Source of the DNA: RPQJ01 sp963706535
GTDB taxonomy: Bacteria > Pseudomonadota > Gammaproteobacteria > Steroidobacterales > Steroidobacteraceae
DNA length: 64,000 nt
NCBI GenBank assembly: GCA_963706535.1
Contig: CAVPMU010000006.1
Coordinates: forward strand, 1 to 64,000
Reading direction: 5' to 3'
Both the position numbers and the translations under genes were made by a program. Numbering within the stretch: position 1 is the stretch's first letter; each line of letters opens with the position of its first letter. The notes beneath the pieces were generated by a model. The model made no database searches. It was not told where the DNA came from and saw only the letters and a program-made list of their open reading frames with translations. Of this stretch, positions 1 to 8,755 are shown piece after piece.

Positions 1-1
1 A

Positions 2-60
2 TGGCTGTTGAGATCCGCGCTTTTCTGGCGACAGGTGCGGATTTGAGTCGTCGGTGGCCG
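2..60 (+). repeat. IS21 left terminal inverted repeat
   Basis: Reads TGGCTGTTGAGATCCGC, then a T-rich CTTTTCTGGCG block, GTGCGGATTTGAG and GGTGGCCG. The same blocks occur in the same order on the reverse strand at 3377-3439. IS21 elements have long, imperfect, internally repeated ends that bind IstA. Confidence 0.7.
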
Positions 61-175
61 CGGGCCAGTTGCGGCTGAGTGATTTGATCGGCGTCCGTTC
101 GGATTACCGATTCTTCTTCCCTGCTATTGGAGTTGCGCGGTCTGCCGCCCACGGCGGCAGAGATCTTGTGGTTGA

Positions 176-805
176 TTGGGCGGTGTCGGGGCGTGCGGCA
201 GCGCCTGCGCTATGCTCGCGGCGACAGATCAAAGAACCGAGGACCCAGGGTTTCCAGATTCGCGTCCGAACCCCCGAGCCCTCGGTGCGCAGTGCCTGGG
301 AGAGGCAGTTGTGCAGGTCCTTTATGCCTGCCTTGCCCGAGCACTGTCCAGTGTTTTGGGAGGGGCATTGCGGGGGCTGGGCGAGCCGAGCTATCGGCTC
401 TACAACTGTCGGCGTTGTGCGGTGCAGGTGCGGATCTGCAGCCGCTGCGATCACGGCAACATCTACTGTGCGGGCGAGTGTGCGCAGGCGAGCCGGCGTG
501 AGTCGCGCCGCCGCGCCAGCGCGCGTTATCAACGCACCCGCCGGGGCGCGCATCGTCATGCCGCCCGACAGCTGCGGTGGCGGAGACGCCAACGCCAGGA
601 AGTGACGCATCAGGGCTGTGCCCGGGGTGGCGGTTCCGGCAGCGTATCGGAACCGTCGATCATCATCCCGGAACCGAGCGATGCGCACCGCCGATCCAAC
701 ACTGCCGCGAACCGACCCGCCGTCCCCGAGGTCGGGGTGTGCTCGCTATGTGGCGCGCCGCTGCCGCGGTGGACACAGCCGCGGCGCTGGCGGTGGAGCG
801 GATAG
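176..805 (+). CDS. Cysteine-rich IS21-associated accessory protein
   Basis: Small basic protein encoded between the left IS end and istA. From about residue 75 it has a CRRC...CSRCDHGNIYC...C cluster that looks like a zinc-binding knuckle, followed by a strongly Arg-rich stretch containing RYQRTRRG and ending in VTHQG. I recall similar proteins beside istA in other proteobacterial IS21 elements; their function is not known to me. The frame is open from a TTG at 176, with an ATG at 212 and a GTG at about 310 as alternatives, so the start is unsure. The part after VTHQG may not be conserved. The conserved core supports a real gene rather than a shadow frame. Confidence 0.55.
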   Translation: MGGVGACGSACAMLAATDQRTEDPGFPDSRPNPRALGAQCLGEAVVQVLYACLARALSSVLGGALRGLGEPSYRLYNCRRCAVQVRICSRCDHGNIYCAGECAQASRRESRRRASARYQRTRRGAHRHAARQLRWRRRQRQEVTHQGCARGGGSGSVSEPSIIIPEPSDAHRRSNTAANRPAVPEVGVCSLCGAPLPRWTQPRRWRWSG

Positions 806-835
806 CCCCGCTCGGCGTGCCGATGGGTTCTCGGC

Positions 836-2350
836 ATGATCCCGCGGCACCTGGAGGCGGAGATCTTGCGGCTGTATCACGCCGAGGGCTGGCGCATCGG
901 CACGCTGTGCCGGCAGCTGCACGTCCACCGCGATACGGTACGGCGCGTTCTGTCGCAGGCTGGCATCGCGCCGCCGCTGCTGGTGCGGCCCTCGATGATC
1001 GAGCCGTTCGTGCCCTTCATCCAGGAGACCTTCGCGCGCTTCCCAAGCCTGCGCGCCAGCCGCCTGTATCACATGGTGCGCGAGCGCGGCTACACCGGCA
1101 GCGCGGATCACTTCCGGCATCTGATGCGCCGGTTCCGGCCGCGGCCGGTGGCCGAAGCGTACCTGCGCTTGCGCACCTTGGCCGGCGAACAAGGGCAAGT
1201 TGACTGGGCGCACTTTGGCACGCTCCCGATCGGTCGCGCCCGCCGACCACTGATGGCCTTCGTGATGGTGCTGTCGTACTCGCGGCATGTGTTCCTGCGC
1301 TTCTACCTCAACGCCGCGATGGGCAGCTTCCTGCACGGACACGTGGCCGCCTTCAAGCACTTCAATGCCGTACCAAGAACCCTGCTCTACGATAATCTTC
1401 GCAGCGCCGTGCTCGAGCGGCGCGCCGATGCGATCCGCTTCCATCCGACGCTACTGGAGCTGGCGGCCTGGTATCGGTTCCAGCCCCGGCCCGTGGCCGT
1501 GGCCCGCGGCAATGAGAAGGGGCGGGTCGAGCGGGCGATCCGCTTCGTGCGCGAGCGCTTCTTTGCCGCCCGGCGCTTTACCGATCTGGCCGACTTGAAC
1601 GCCCAGGCGCTGGCCTGGTGCGAGGGCGAGGCCGCCGAGCGAGCGTGCCCGGAGGATCGGGAGCGCAGCGTACGCGCCTGCTTCGAGGAGGAACATCCGC
1701 GGCTGCTTGGGCTGCCGGCAGAACCCTTCCCCTGCGAAGAACGCCTCGTGGTGCGGGCGGCCAAAACCCCGTACGTGCGCTTTGATCTGAACGACTACTC
1801 GATCCCGCACACCCACGTGCGTCGCTCCCTGCAGGTGCTGGCCGGCGTTGACAGCGTACGGGTGGTCGATGGCGCCACGGTGCTGGCCGTGCATCGGCGC
1901 AGCTTTGATCGCGGCGCGCAGATCGAGGAGCCCGTGCACATCGAGGCGCTTGCCGAGCACAAGCGTGCGGGACGGGCGCACCGGGCGATCGATCGGTTAC
2001 ATCATGCGGCCCCGAGCGCGGGGGCGTTCTTTGCGCTCGCCGCCGCACGCGGCGTGCATCTGGCCGTGCTCACGCGCGGCCTCCTCGAACTGCTGCAGAC
2101 CCACGGTGCCGTCGCCCTGGAAAACGCCTTGGTGGCCGCGTTGCGCGCAGATACCGCGCACCTCGGCGCCGTGCGCCACTTCATCGACCTGCACCGCGCA
2201 CGGCGCGGTCAGCCTCCGCCGATCCCGGTGGCGCTGCCGGACGATCCGCGCGTACGTGCCCTCACCGTGCGCCCCCACCCCCTGGCCGATTACGAACAAC
2301 TCAGCCGCGAGGCGCCCGATGAGCACTGCCAGATCGACGACACCGAGTAA
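836..2350 (+). CDS. istA: IS21 transposase IstA
   Basis: DDE-type transposase of about 504 residues, the usual IS21 IstA length. It catalyses strand transfer of the element with IstB as partner. The N-terminal 60 residues form a helix-turn-helix (RQLHVHRDTVRRVL). The catalytic core shows QVDWAHFG (first Asp), LLYDNLRSAV (second Asp) and NEKGRVERAIRF (Glu), followed by the C-terminal beta-barrel region around PYVRFDLNDYS. The annotated start is the ATG at 836. The 3' end overlaps istB by 32 bases, the arrangement expected for translational coupling in this family. No frameshift is seen, so the element looks active. Confidence 0.93.
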   Translation: MIPRHLEAEILRLYHAEGWRIGTLCRQLHVHRDTVRRVLSQAGIAPPLLVRPSMIEPFVPFIQETFARFPSLRASRLYHMVRERGYTGSADHFRHLMRRFRPRPVAEAYLRLRTLAGEQGQVDWAHFGTLPIGRARRPLMAFVMVLSYSRHVFLRFYLNAAMGSFLHGHVAAFKHFNAVPRTLLYDNLRSAVLERRADAIRFHPTLLELAAWYRFQPRPVAVARGNEKGRVERAIRFVRERFFAARRFTDLADLNAQALAWCEGEAAERACPEDRERSVRACFEEEHPRLLGLPAEPFPCEERLVVRAAKTPYVRFDLNDYSIPHTHVRRSLQVLAGVDSVRVVDGATVLAVHRRSFDRGAQIEEPVHIEALAEHKRAGRAHRAIDRLHHAAPSAGAFFALAAARGVHLAVLTRGLLELLQTHGAVALENALVAALRADTAHLGAVRHFIDLHRARRGQPPPIPVALPDDPRVRALTVRPHPLADYEQLSREAPDEHCQIDDTE

Positions 2351-3128
2351 GCCCCCGCCCGCGGCCACGGCGCTGTCGCTGGAATCCGTGCGAGCGCGTC
2401 TGCGACGCGCCAACCTCTACGGACTGCTGGCACAGGCCGAGCAGATCTTGCACGAGCCCTGGCTCGCCCGGGTGCTGGAGATCGAGGAGAGCGAACGCCA
2501 GCACCGCAGTCTGCGCCGGCGCCTCGATGGCGCCCGCTTGGGCACCTTCAAGCCGCTGGCCGACTTCGATTACGACTGGCCCAAAGAGCTCGACCGCCAG
2601 CTCCTCGATGATCTGATGACCGGCAGCTATTTAACCGATGCCGCCAACGTCATCCTCGTCGGCCCCAACGGCCTGGGGAAAACGATGTTGGTGAAAAACA
2701 TGCTGCATCAGGCCGTCATGCGCGGCCACACGGCCCGCTTCACGCTCGCCTCCGACATGCTGCATGACCTCGCCGCCCAGGACAGCTCCACCCAACTGAC
2801 TCGGCGTCTGCGCCGCTACACAACGCCCGACGTGCTGTGCGTGGACGAGGTCGGGTACTTATCCTATGACTCGCGTTACGCAGATCTGCTGTTCGAGGTC
2901 ATCACCCGCCGCTACCAGCTGCGCTCCACAATCCTGACGACCAACAAGCCGTTCGGCGAATGGAACCAGGTCTTCCCCAACGCCGCCTGCGTCGTCACGC
3001 TCGTCGATCGCCTCGTGCATCGCTCTGAGATCCTCACCATCGCCGGCGACAGCTATCGCCTGAAGGAAGCTCACGAGCAGGCCGCGCGGCGTAAAGCGCA
3101 ACGAACGGGCAAGAAGCCCCCGAAATAA
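2319..3128 (+). CDS. istB: IS21 helper ATPase IstB
   Basis: AAA+ ATPase of 269 residues that assembles on target DNA and recruits or activates IstA. The Walker A motif GPNGLGKTMLV lies near residue 112, Walker B CVDEVGY near residue 172, and sensor-1 TTNKPF near residue 210. The ATG at 2319 lies inside the end of istA, giving a 32-base overlap. The first 15 residues are Pro/Thr-rich and probably unstructured. The length and all ATPase motifs are normal. Confidence 0.93.
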   Translation: MSTARSTTPSKPPPAATALSLESVRARLRRANLYGLLAQAEQILHEPWLARVLEIEESERQHRSLRRRLDGARLGTFKPLADFDYDWPKELDRQLLDDLMTGSYLTDAANVILVGPNGLGKTMLVKNMLHQAVMRGHTARFTLASDMLHDLAAQDSSTQLTRRLRRYTTPDVLCVDEVGYLSYDSRYADLLFEVITRRYQLRSTILTTNKPFGEWNQVFPNAACVVTLVDRLVHRSEILTIAGDSYRLKEAHEQAARRKAQRTGKKPPK

Positions 3129-3134
3129 TCCCCC

Positions 3135-3341
3135 ATGGAACCCAACGATCTACCCATCGTCGTACTGCCGCTGGAGCTGTCGGACGAGGCGGCCGCCATC
3201 CTGGTCGACTTCCTGCACGATCTCACCGCCGCCCTCGAGCGGCACTATGCCGGCCAGCTCCTGCGTCGACAGCAGACCAGACGCCAATCCCAATCCCCGG
3301 ATCGATCGGACGGCCGCGCCAACACCGACGCATCGCGCTGA
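3135..3341 (+). CDS. Small acidic protein downstream of istB
   Basis: A 68-residue ORF starting six bases after istB. The N-terminal half (LPLELSDEAAAILVDFLHDL, then LERHYAGQL) is an amphipathic helix pair. I recognise it as recurring immediately after istB in other IS21 elements. The C-terminal 25 residues are polar and low-complexity. Function is unknown. It is probably translated with istB because of the close spacing. Confidence 0.6.
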   Translation: MEPNDLPIVVLPLELSDEAAAILVDFLHDLTAALERHYAGQLLRRQQTRRQSQSPDRSDGRANTDASR

Positions 3342-3376
3342 CAGTCCCGTCGAAACCATCCCCGCTCCAACCCCGC

Positions 3377-3439
3377 CCCAGACCGGCCACCGCTCAAATC
3401 CGCACACCACCGCCAGAAAAAGGCGGATCTACGCAGCCG
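3377..3439 (-). repeat. IS21 right terminal inverted repeat
   Basis: The reverse complement of this stretch matches bases 2-60 in block order, with small gaps. It marks the junction with the interrupted jetC gene; the coding sense of jetC is lost just inside it. Confidence 0.7.
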
Positions 3440-3440
3440 C

Positions 3441-5040
3441 TAACATCGAGGGACCCTTCGATGTCCGGGATGCGCAACGCACGGGTCGAATCGGCGTAGT
3501 GTCGCCAGCTTTCGAGCAGTTGCTCGCCGCCTTTCCTCAGTTCGTCAGCGGCATGACGCGCGGATGCGGAAGCCTCATCGAAAGCCTCCACGCGCAGCGT
3601 TCTCGCGTCGTGGGCGACAGCACGTGCCTGAGTTGCAATGTCGACCGCCCGGAGCCGTTTGCGCAAGAGCGCGATCTGTTCCCGGCGCCGCGACTCCGCT
3701 TCGCGTCCCTTTCGCAGCAGCACGGAAGGCGATTCGGCAGTCAGCTCGCCAACGCCATCGGGAAGGTCCATGCCGCGCAGTAGTTCCGCATGATCCTTTC
3801 CGAGACCCGTCTCACCGGCGAAAGTATTGGCGCTGGAGGCCGTGCTGTTCAGTTGTGCGCGCGTGGTGTCTGCATGGTCGCGCCTGCGCCGCGCGGCCGC
3901 CGCCTCTTGAACGAGCTGCGCATGCGCGTTCTTCTCACGCGTTAGTGCTTCGTCCGCAAGCGTTCTGTATTCTCGCGCCTGGTCGCGAGCGGAAGAGAGG
4001 CGGGTTGCGTCCCTCATTGCAGGGTCCGATTGCAGCACGCGCAGTCGCGCCCGGTCGGCCGCGAGCTTCTGATCGAGCTCCTGCTGGGTGGACTGCCAGC
4101 GCGTTACCTTGGCGCGTGCGTTCTCAAGCTCTTCCTGCGCGGCGTTTACTTCGCGACTGGCGTTGTCGAAATCCGTTTGAGCCTGACGCAGCACTCTTGC
4201 CTTACGCCGGGTCGCGACCTGCGCATAGCGTCGGTACCTCGCTCCGAACGAGGCAATTGCTTTGCGCATCGCCTCTATCTCTTCGAGGCCACGCCGGATA
4301 TCGTCCAGTTCGCTCATCGCTTCGGCGACGTCTTCGAGCGCCGCGCGATCGAGCGGAGGTAGCGCCTGCGTGAGGGCCTCCGAGAGGCGGCGCTCGTCCG
4401 GGCTCTTGGAGAGCTGCGGTTGGCGTAGCTGGATGAGCGTGTCGACAAGAGCATCGTAGCGCTCGGTTCCAAGACGGAAGAGCCGCTCGTCGACCGCGCG
4501 CCGATAGGCTTGGGCGGTAGGAAAGACCTGGCCGTGCATGCCGATCGCTTCGATCAGGCGCTCCTTGCTGAGCGCGGTCCGTTCGGCGGTCGTGAGCCAA
4601 AGATCGGAGCCGATGCGCTGTTCGGTGATAAAGTACCAAGGGTCGGCCCCCGGTCGACCCGCCACGGCGCGCAATCCGCAGCCGAGCGTCAGCGTGATCG
4701 CCTGGCCGGATTCGTCGAGCCGGCCGAACTCGATCCATGTGTAGCCTGTGCGGCGGTCGTGCCGCCCGTTCATCAGCAGGTTCCACTCCATGCGTTTGCT
4801 GCGCTCGCCGTCCGGTTCGACACGCGAGGAACCCAGGTTTGCGTCCAGCAGGAACGGCAGCGTCAGCGAGAGAACCTTGGATTTTCCGGTGCCGTTGTTG
4901 CCCCGGAGCAGGAGGTGTCCGTCTCGGAACCAGAACTCCTCGACATCGTAGTGGAACAGCTCGACCAGTCCGATTCGCAGCGGCTGCCAGCGCGTTCTCG
5001 CCGGAGCGGGCAGCGGGATCTGTGGCGGAGCGCTGATCAA
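3441..5040 (-). pseudogene. jetC: Wadjet type II SMC-like ATPase JetC (TIGR02680), split by IS21
   Basis: N-terminal 530 or so residues of a TIGR02680-type SMC protein, whose full length is usually about 1,350. JetC is the motor of the Wadjet condensin-like complex that extrudes and leads to cleavage of plasmid DNA. The head domain starts with RWQPLRIGLVELFHYDVEEF, and Walker A is LLLRGNNGTGKSKVL near residue 48. A long coiled coil (ENARAKVTRW..., Ala/Glu/Arg-rich) begins near residue 270. The frame overlaps jetB by four bases (TTG start on the jetB TGA). At about 3440 the frame enters the IS end and terminates at 3394. The missing coiled coil, the C-terminal head and jetD would have to lie left of position 1. 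Confidence 0.85.
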
Positions 5041-6221
5041 GTCTTCGCCTCGCTGATGGTGTATCGATGAAGCGCGGGCAACGGGCGCACGCCGCTCTCG
5101 ACGTGTTGAACGAGCCTCAGGGCCGCGAGGCGGTCGACTGCTTCCCTGGCCAGCTCGATTTCGGCGCCGGGCTCGCGCGCGTCTTTGCGCCAGTACCGAC
5201 CATACCTATCCGCTGCGTCTCGAAGGTACGCCGCAAGCTCATGCAGAGAGTGAATCGCCGCAGCGTCTGCCATGGCGGCGCGTGCCAGATATTCCGCCAC
5301 CAGCAGAGTTACGTGCGCTTCGGTGCCGGCGGCCGGGAGATGCTTGTCTGACAGCTCACCATCCGCATCCACAAGCGCGAGACCCTCTGCGCGCAGTTCC
5401 GCAGTAAGGCCGGTGGCTTGCGCGAGCCGATATGCCATGGGACCGCGTTGGCTCACGAGATAGTCGTGCTCTTCGCTGGTCAGTTCGTCGTGATAGAGCA
5501 CGGGATCATCGAGTAACCGACGCGCCAGGCGAAAACGTACAGCGGTGCGCTGACTTTCGGGACTATCGGGCACGTACTCATCGTTGAGTGCGGCGAGGCG
5601 GCCGTCGAAGTCCAGGTCCGGCTGGGTTGCGGCGATCAGGCTTGCTCCGGCGGTTCCTGAGGGCAAGCGGGCCAGCACGCGTCGATGGACATCGTAAAGC
5701 ACGTCACCGGATTGATTGACGTACGCCTCTTCGTCGCCTGCTACGCGAGCCAGCACGCCGAGATCGAGCAGAAGGCGGCACACGCCCACGAGCGCGCGAC
5801 GTTGCCGAGCGCTTGCCAGCGTGTAAGTGAATCCCCGGCGCGCCAGTTCGGGGTCGGCTGCGGATTCCAGCAGACGTTCGCCCAGCGCCCGAAGCGTCAT
5901 TTGAGATTCAGCTCGCTCGAGGACGGCGCACGCGAGACACAGCAGAGCGTAACGCTCGCGGTCGAACTCCGGCTGTCCGCGCGTGGAATCCGTGATGGTG
6001 GCCGGGCGCTTGTAGAGCCGCGCGCATTGGCGCTCGACCTGAAGGTTCCAGCCGGCCTCGCGCCCGAACCAGTCGCGCAGGTATTCGGCGTGCCTTCGCA
6101 CGAGCTCGAGATCTGGATCGCCGCTGGCGATGAGCGGATGCATCAGCAGGGCGCGCAATGCACGCTCGCGTTCTTCCTCCTGCTGCTGCGTCAGTACGTC
6201 TTTCAGGCCGCGGGTCTGCAT
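5037..6221 (-). CDS. jetB: Wadjet type II component JetB (TIGR02678 family)
   Basis: 394-residue protein matching the TIGR02678 family, the MukE-like partner of JetC that stabilises the kleisin-SMC assembly. Recognisable stretches are EERERALRALLMHPLI at the N-terminus, the GWNLQVE and RLYKRPA region near residue 60, and a winged-helix-rich C-terminal half. It begins five bases after jetA and its stop overlaps the jetC start, so the three are one operon. Residues and length look intact. Its function would be lost unless jetC is rebuilt. Confidence 0.8.
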   Translation of the reverse strand: MQTRGLKDVLTQQQEEERERALRALLMHPLIASGDPDLELVRRHAEYLRDWFGREAGWNLQVERQCARLYKRPATITDSTRGQPEFDRERYALLCLACAVLERAESQMTLRALGERLLESAADPELARRGFTYTLASARQRRALVGVCRLLLDLGVLARVAGDEEAYVNQSGDVLYDVHRRVLARLPSGTAGASLIAATQPDLDFDGRLAALNDEYVPDSPESQRTAVRFRLARRLLDDPVLYHDELTSEEHDYLVSQRGPMAYRLAQATGLTAELRAEGLALVDADGELSDKHLPAAGTEAHVTLLVAEYLARAAMADAAAIHSLHELAAYLRDAADRYGRYWRKDAREPGAEIELAREAVDRLAALRLVQHVESGVRPLPALHRYTISEAKT

Positions 6222-6226
6222 GAACG

Positions 6227-7741
6227 TCAGGTCCGTCTGATGAGAATGCGGTGGTCGCGTCCGGAGAAACGGCCCAGTTCCGTCTCGAGCTCCACCCTAC
6301 TTGCCGGTTCAAGTGGGACGAGGCGAACCGCGAGCGTGCCGTCGCCGGTCTGTCGCTCCACAGGCTGGTCGGGGTTCGTTTGGGCCGCGAGCGCTTCGCC
6401 CAACAGGGCGAGGAACATTCGGAAGGCGGGTGCGTCGAGCCGACCGAGCTCCGAAAGGCGGGTCTCGCGATTCGTCGCGAGGAACGCGCGCGCCGCCTCA
6501 GTCTGGGCGGATTCTTCCGCGACGCGCGCGGCGAGCACTGCGCGTTCTCTGGACCGGTCCAGAATTTTCGGTGGCGCGCCCCGGGTCGGGAGTATCCCCT
6601 GCTCACGAAGCTTCGGCAGCACCGCAATTCCAGGAGCGGACCGCCACGGCGTAGTGGCGCTGATCTTTTCTTCCGTGATGGCAAGTGCAAGATGCCGGCA
6701 GGGCGACAGTGCGAACGCCGCACGCCACAGCCTGTGGGCATGTGCGTCTGTCGGGACTTCCGCAAACCAGAGCGCCAGGCGCCGGAAGTCCGCCGCCCGA
6801 TCGCTGCGCCCCGCGCGGCGCTCGTGCAAGAGCGAGACCGCTTGCAGGAGGCGCGGAATGGCGGAAAGGGCGCTCGCGCGAAGCAGATCTGCCTGCGAGC
6901 GCTCCCTGCCATTGGATAGAAACCAGAGCTTCAGCCCTTCCCAGCGCTCGGTCCACGAATCCAGCCGTATGCTCAGGGCCTCTTCACTCGCATCAGCATC
7001 GTCTGGCGCGGCGTTGCGCGCGTCGCGTTCGGCTGCAAGCCTCAGAAGCGAGGGCTCCGCAGGGGCGAGATCGAGCAGTAGCTCGGCAATCTGGCTGGAA
7101 CGCGTAACGAGATCGCCGATGAAGCGCTGCAGGTAGTCGATGAGACGGGTCTTGAAACCCATCACCGCCGAGATTTCCGCTCGCTGCAGCTCAATCGTGC
7201 GCGCTAGCCCGGCCATGAACGCCTCGGCGTTGTTCGAGAGGCCCGCGAAGATGTGTACGAGATCCCGGAGTGCGCCGTGGACCTTGGCGGAGTCGGGCGG
7301 CGCCTCGTTCATGAGCTCACGTATTGAGATCAGCCGCGCGCGAATATCGTCAAGAGCGACGGATTGCAGCTCGGCACGTCTCGCGAGCGTCTCACTGAAT
7401 GCGTGAAGGCCCGCTTCGACCGCTTCGCCGCCGACAGTCATCCGGTAGAGCAGGCGTTTGCGGTAGAAGTCTTCGATGGTGGAGACGCGTGCGGTGTCGG
7501 GCTGAGCTTGCAGGTTTCCCCACTCGACGAGTTGGCTCAGCGCGTGCTGAACGGCTTCGAGGGACGGCTGAGCATCGGGCCAGCGGGCTTCGACGAGCAC
7601 ATCGTCGGGGCGAAGGTGCAGGCGGAACTGGCGTTTTGCTGTGGCGAACGCTTCGAGGATGGCACGGTAGTGCGGGCTGTTCTCCGCTATCACATGGCTG
7701 AAGAGCACGGCGGCGGAGGGGTGCAGGGAGGGACTGGTCAT
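6227..7741 (-). CDS. jetA: Wadjet type II component JetA (TIGR02677 family)
   Basis: 504-residue protein of the TIGR02677 family, the kleisin-like (MukF-like) subunit of the Wadjet complex. The start was set at the ATG at 7741 (MTSPSLHPS), because the frame upstream of it is not protein-like. The N-terminal winged-helix section (HYRAILEAFATAKRQF) and the STIEDFYRKRLLYRMT segment near residue 80 are typical. The middle is helical, and the C-terminus contains FLALLGEALA. First gene of the jetABC operon; no frameshift is seen. The promoter should lie in 7742-7900, but I see no clear box there. Confidence 0.8.
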   Translation of the reverse strand: MTSPSLHPSAAVLFSHVIAENSPHYRAILEAFATAKRQFRLHLRPDDVLVEARWPDAQPSLEAVQHALSQLVEWGNLQAQPDTARVSTIEDFYRKRLLYRMTVGGEAVEAGLHAFSETLARRAELQSVALDDIRARLISIRELMNEAPPDSAKVHGALRDLVHIFAGLSNNAEAFMAGLARTIELQRAEISAVMGFKTRLIDYLQRFIGDLVTRSSQIAELLLDLAPAEPSLLRLAAERDARNAAPDDADASEEALSIRLDSWTERWEGLKLWFLSNGRERSQADLLRASALSAIPRLLQAVSLLHERRAGRSDRAADFRRLALWFAEVPTDAHAHRLWRAAFALSPCRHLALAITEEKISATTPWRSAPGIAVLPKLREQGILPTRGAPPKILDRSRERAVLAARVAEESAQTEAARAFLATNRETRLSELGRLDAPAFRMFLALLGEALAAQTNPDQPVERQTGDGTLAVRLVPLEPASRVELETELGRFSGRDHRILIRRT

Positions 7742-7946
7742 CCTGAGGCGCCGATCAGACCTGAGTAAATGTTGGATTGTAGGTCCCGGAAGCTGGCGGA
7801 CGCGCCAAACCATGTGCCGCGACACCGACTTTCAAGTGATCGTAGCCGTTCTGAGCGCGACAGGCCCGTTGCGAATAGATTCCGGGGGGCAGGTGGGTTG
7901 AACTTCCCATCCGCTATCCGCGAGAATTTGAAATAGATTGCATTAC
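7742..7946. other. Intergenic region between jetA and the first AbiE locus
   Basis: About 200 bases separating divergent genes. No ORF with coding character is seen. A single TATCCGC unit near 7914 resembles the heptamer arrays found later in the window. Base composition turns AT-rich after about 7920, just before the AbiE operator. Confidence 0.5.
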
Positions 7947-7961
7947 CGTAGTTTAACTACG
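7947..7961. promoter_or_regulatory. Upstream operator half of the abiE locus
   Basis: Inverted repeat CGTAGTT-T-AACTACG with 7-base arms. Its CGTAG core is shared with the second inverted repeat at 8010-8028. AbiEi antitoxins are known to bind paired inverted repeats at their own promoter, so this is a probable autoregulatory site. Confidence 0.6.
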
Positions 7962-7981
7962 ACAAAGCTAACCAGAGTAAA

Positions 7982-8028
7982 TTGACTTAAACTTGAGAGC
8001 GTTGTAATAGTCGTAGCATGACTACGAC
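7982..8028 (+). promoter_or_regulatory. abiE promoter with operator on the start codon
   Basis: A -35-like TTGACT at 7982-7987 and a -10-like TGTAAT (8003-8008) or TAATAG (8005-8010) place the transcription start close to 8015. The inverted repeat GTCGTAG-CATGA-CTACGAC (8010-8028) has the ATG at 8018 in its spacer. No Shine-Dalgarno sequence precedes the ATG, which suggests a leaderless or nearly leaderless mRNA whose transcription start and start codon are both covered when the operator is bound. Confidence 0.6.
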
Positions 8029-8755
8029 CAAAGCAAGCAGGCTAAATACGCTCTACACCAGGCTGGTGTCTGGTGCGCCGCTGGCGTCCGAAGACCTGGC
8101 TGCCATGGGCATCTCCGCGGACCTTGCGGTTCACTACGTACGCGCCGGCTGGCTCACGCGTCTGGCGCGCGGAGTGTTCTGCAGGCCAAACGAGCCGCCC
8201 GTGCTGCGCCCCAGTCTGCTGCTGTTGCAGCGCAAGTTCGAAGGGCTGCACGTGGGAGGAAAGTCGGCGCTCGATTGGCATGGGTTGCGCCAGTACGTGG
8301 CGCAGCAACCGGTACTGCAGCTGTACGGCTGGACGGCTGGTCGGCTGCCCGCGTGGTTCACAGACCGGTTTCCGGCCGAGTACCACCGCAAGCGGTTGTT
8401 CGATGAGCGTCCCGAAGCGCTTCTGCATGTCGGCCCTTTCGAGCAGCGAAGCGGAGCCCCACTGGTCTCAATGCCGGAGCGGGCATTGCTGGAACTGCTG
8501 AGCGAAGTCGGCGTGCGGCAGACGCTGCAGGAAGCCCGCGAGCTGGTCGAAAGCACCTACAACCTGCGTGCGGATGTGCTGCGCGAGCTTCTGCAGCAAT
8601 GCACTAGCATCAAGACGGTCCGGCTGTGTCTGCTGCTGGGTCGGGAGGGCTCGTTACCCTGGATGAGCAAGCTGGATCCGGCCACGCTGCCTAAAGGCAG
8701 CGATCGACCGTGGGTGTCGCGGTCCGCGGAAGGGCTGCTGGTACTCAAGCCATGA
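8018..8755 (+). CDS. abiEi: AbiEi-type antitoxin and autorepressor
   Basis: 245-residue antitoxin of a type IV AbiE toxin-antitoxin system. Antitoxins of this family counter the nucleotidyltransferase toxin and repress their own promoter. The N-terminal winged helix (residues 5-60) contains LASEDLAAMGIS and GWLTRLARGVF. The C-terminal part (residues 75-245) holds SALDWHGLRQYV and SMPERALLELL, typical of AbiEi proteins with an AbiEi_3-type N-terminal domain. The stop overlaps the toxin start by four bases (ATGA). The inverted repeats at 7947 and 8010 fit autoregulation. The gene appears intact. Confidence 0.85.
   Translation: MTTTKASRLNTLYTRLVSGAPLASEDLAAMGISADLAVHYVRAGWLTRLARGVFCRPNEPPVLRPSLLLLQRKFEGLHVGGKSALDWHGLRQYVAQQPVLQLYGWTAGRLPAWFTDRFPAEYHRKRLFDERPEALLHVGPFEQRSGAPLVSMPERALLELLSEVGVRQTLQEARELVESTYNLRADVLRELLQQCTSIKTVRLCLLLGREGSLPWMSKLDPATLPKGSDRPWVSRSAEGLLVLKP

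Larger units (their letters stand above)
1..3440 (+). mobile_element. IS21-family insertion sequence, apparently complete
   Basis: The element carries istA and istB in overlapping frames, a cysteine-rich ORF before istA and a small acidic ORF after istB. About 55 bases at its left end (from base 2) reappear inverted at its right end (to about 3439). It lies inside the Wadjet gene jetC, whose reading frame runs up to the right end. The left flank is outside the window, so the target-site duplication cannot be seen and the left boundary is uncertain by a few bases. Confidence 0.85.

Noticed and set aside
746..5070. Long antiparallel frames opposite istA and jetC
   Set aside because: High-GC shadow frames; they show none of the motifs or composition of real proteins, while the opposite strand carries full family signatures.
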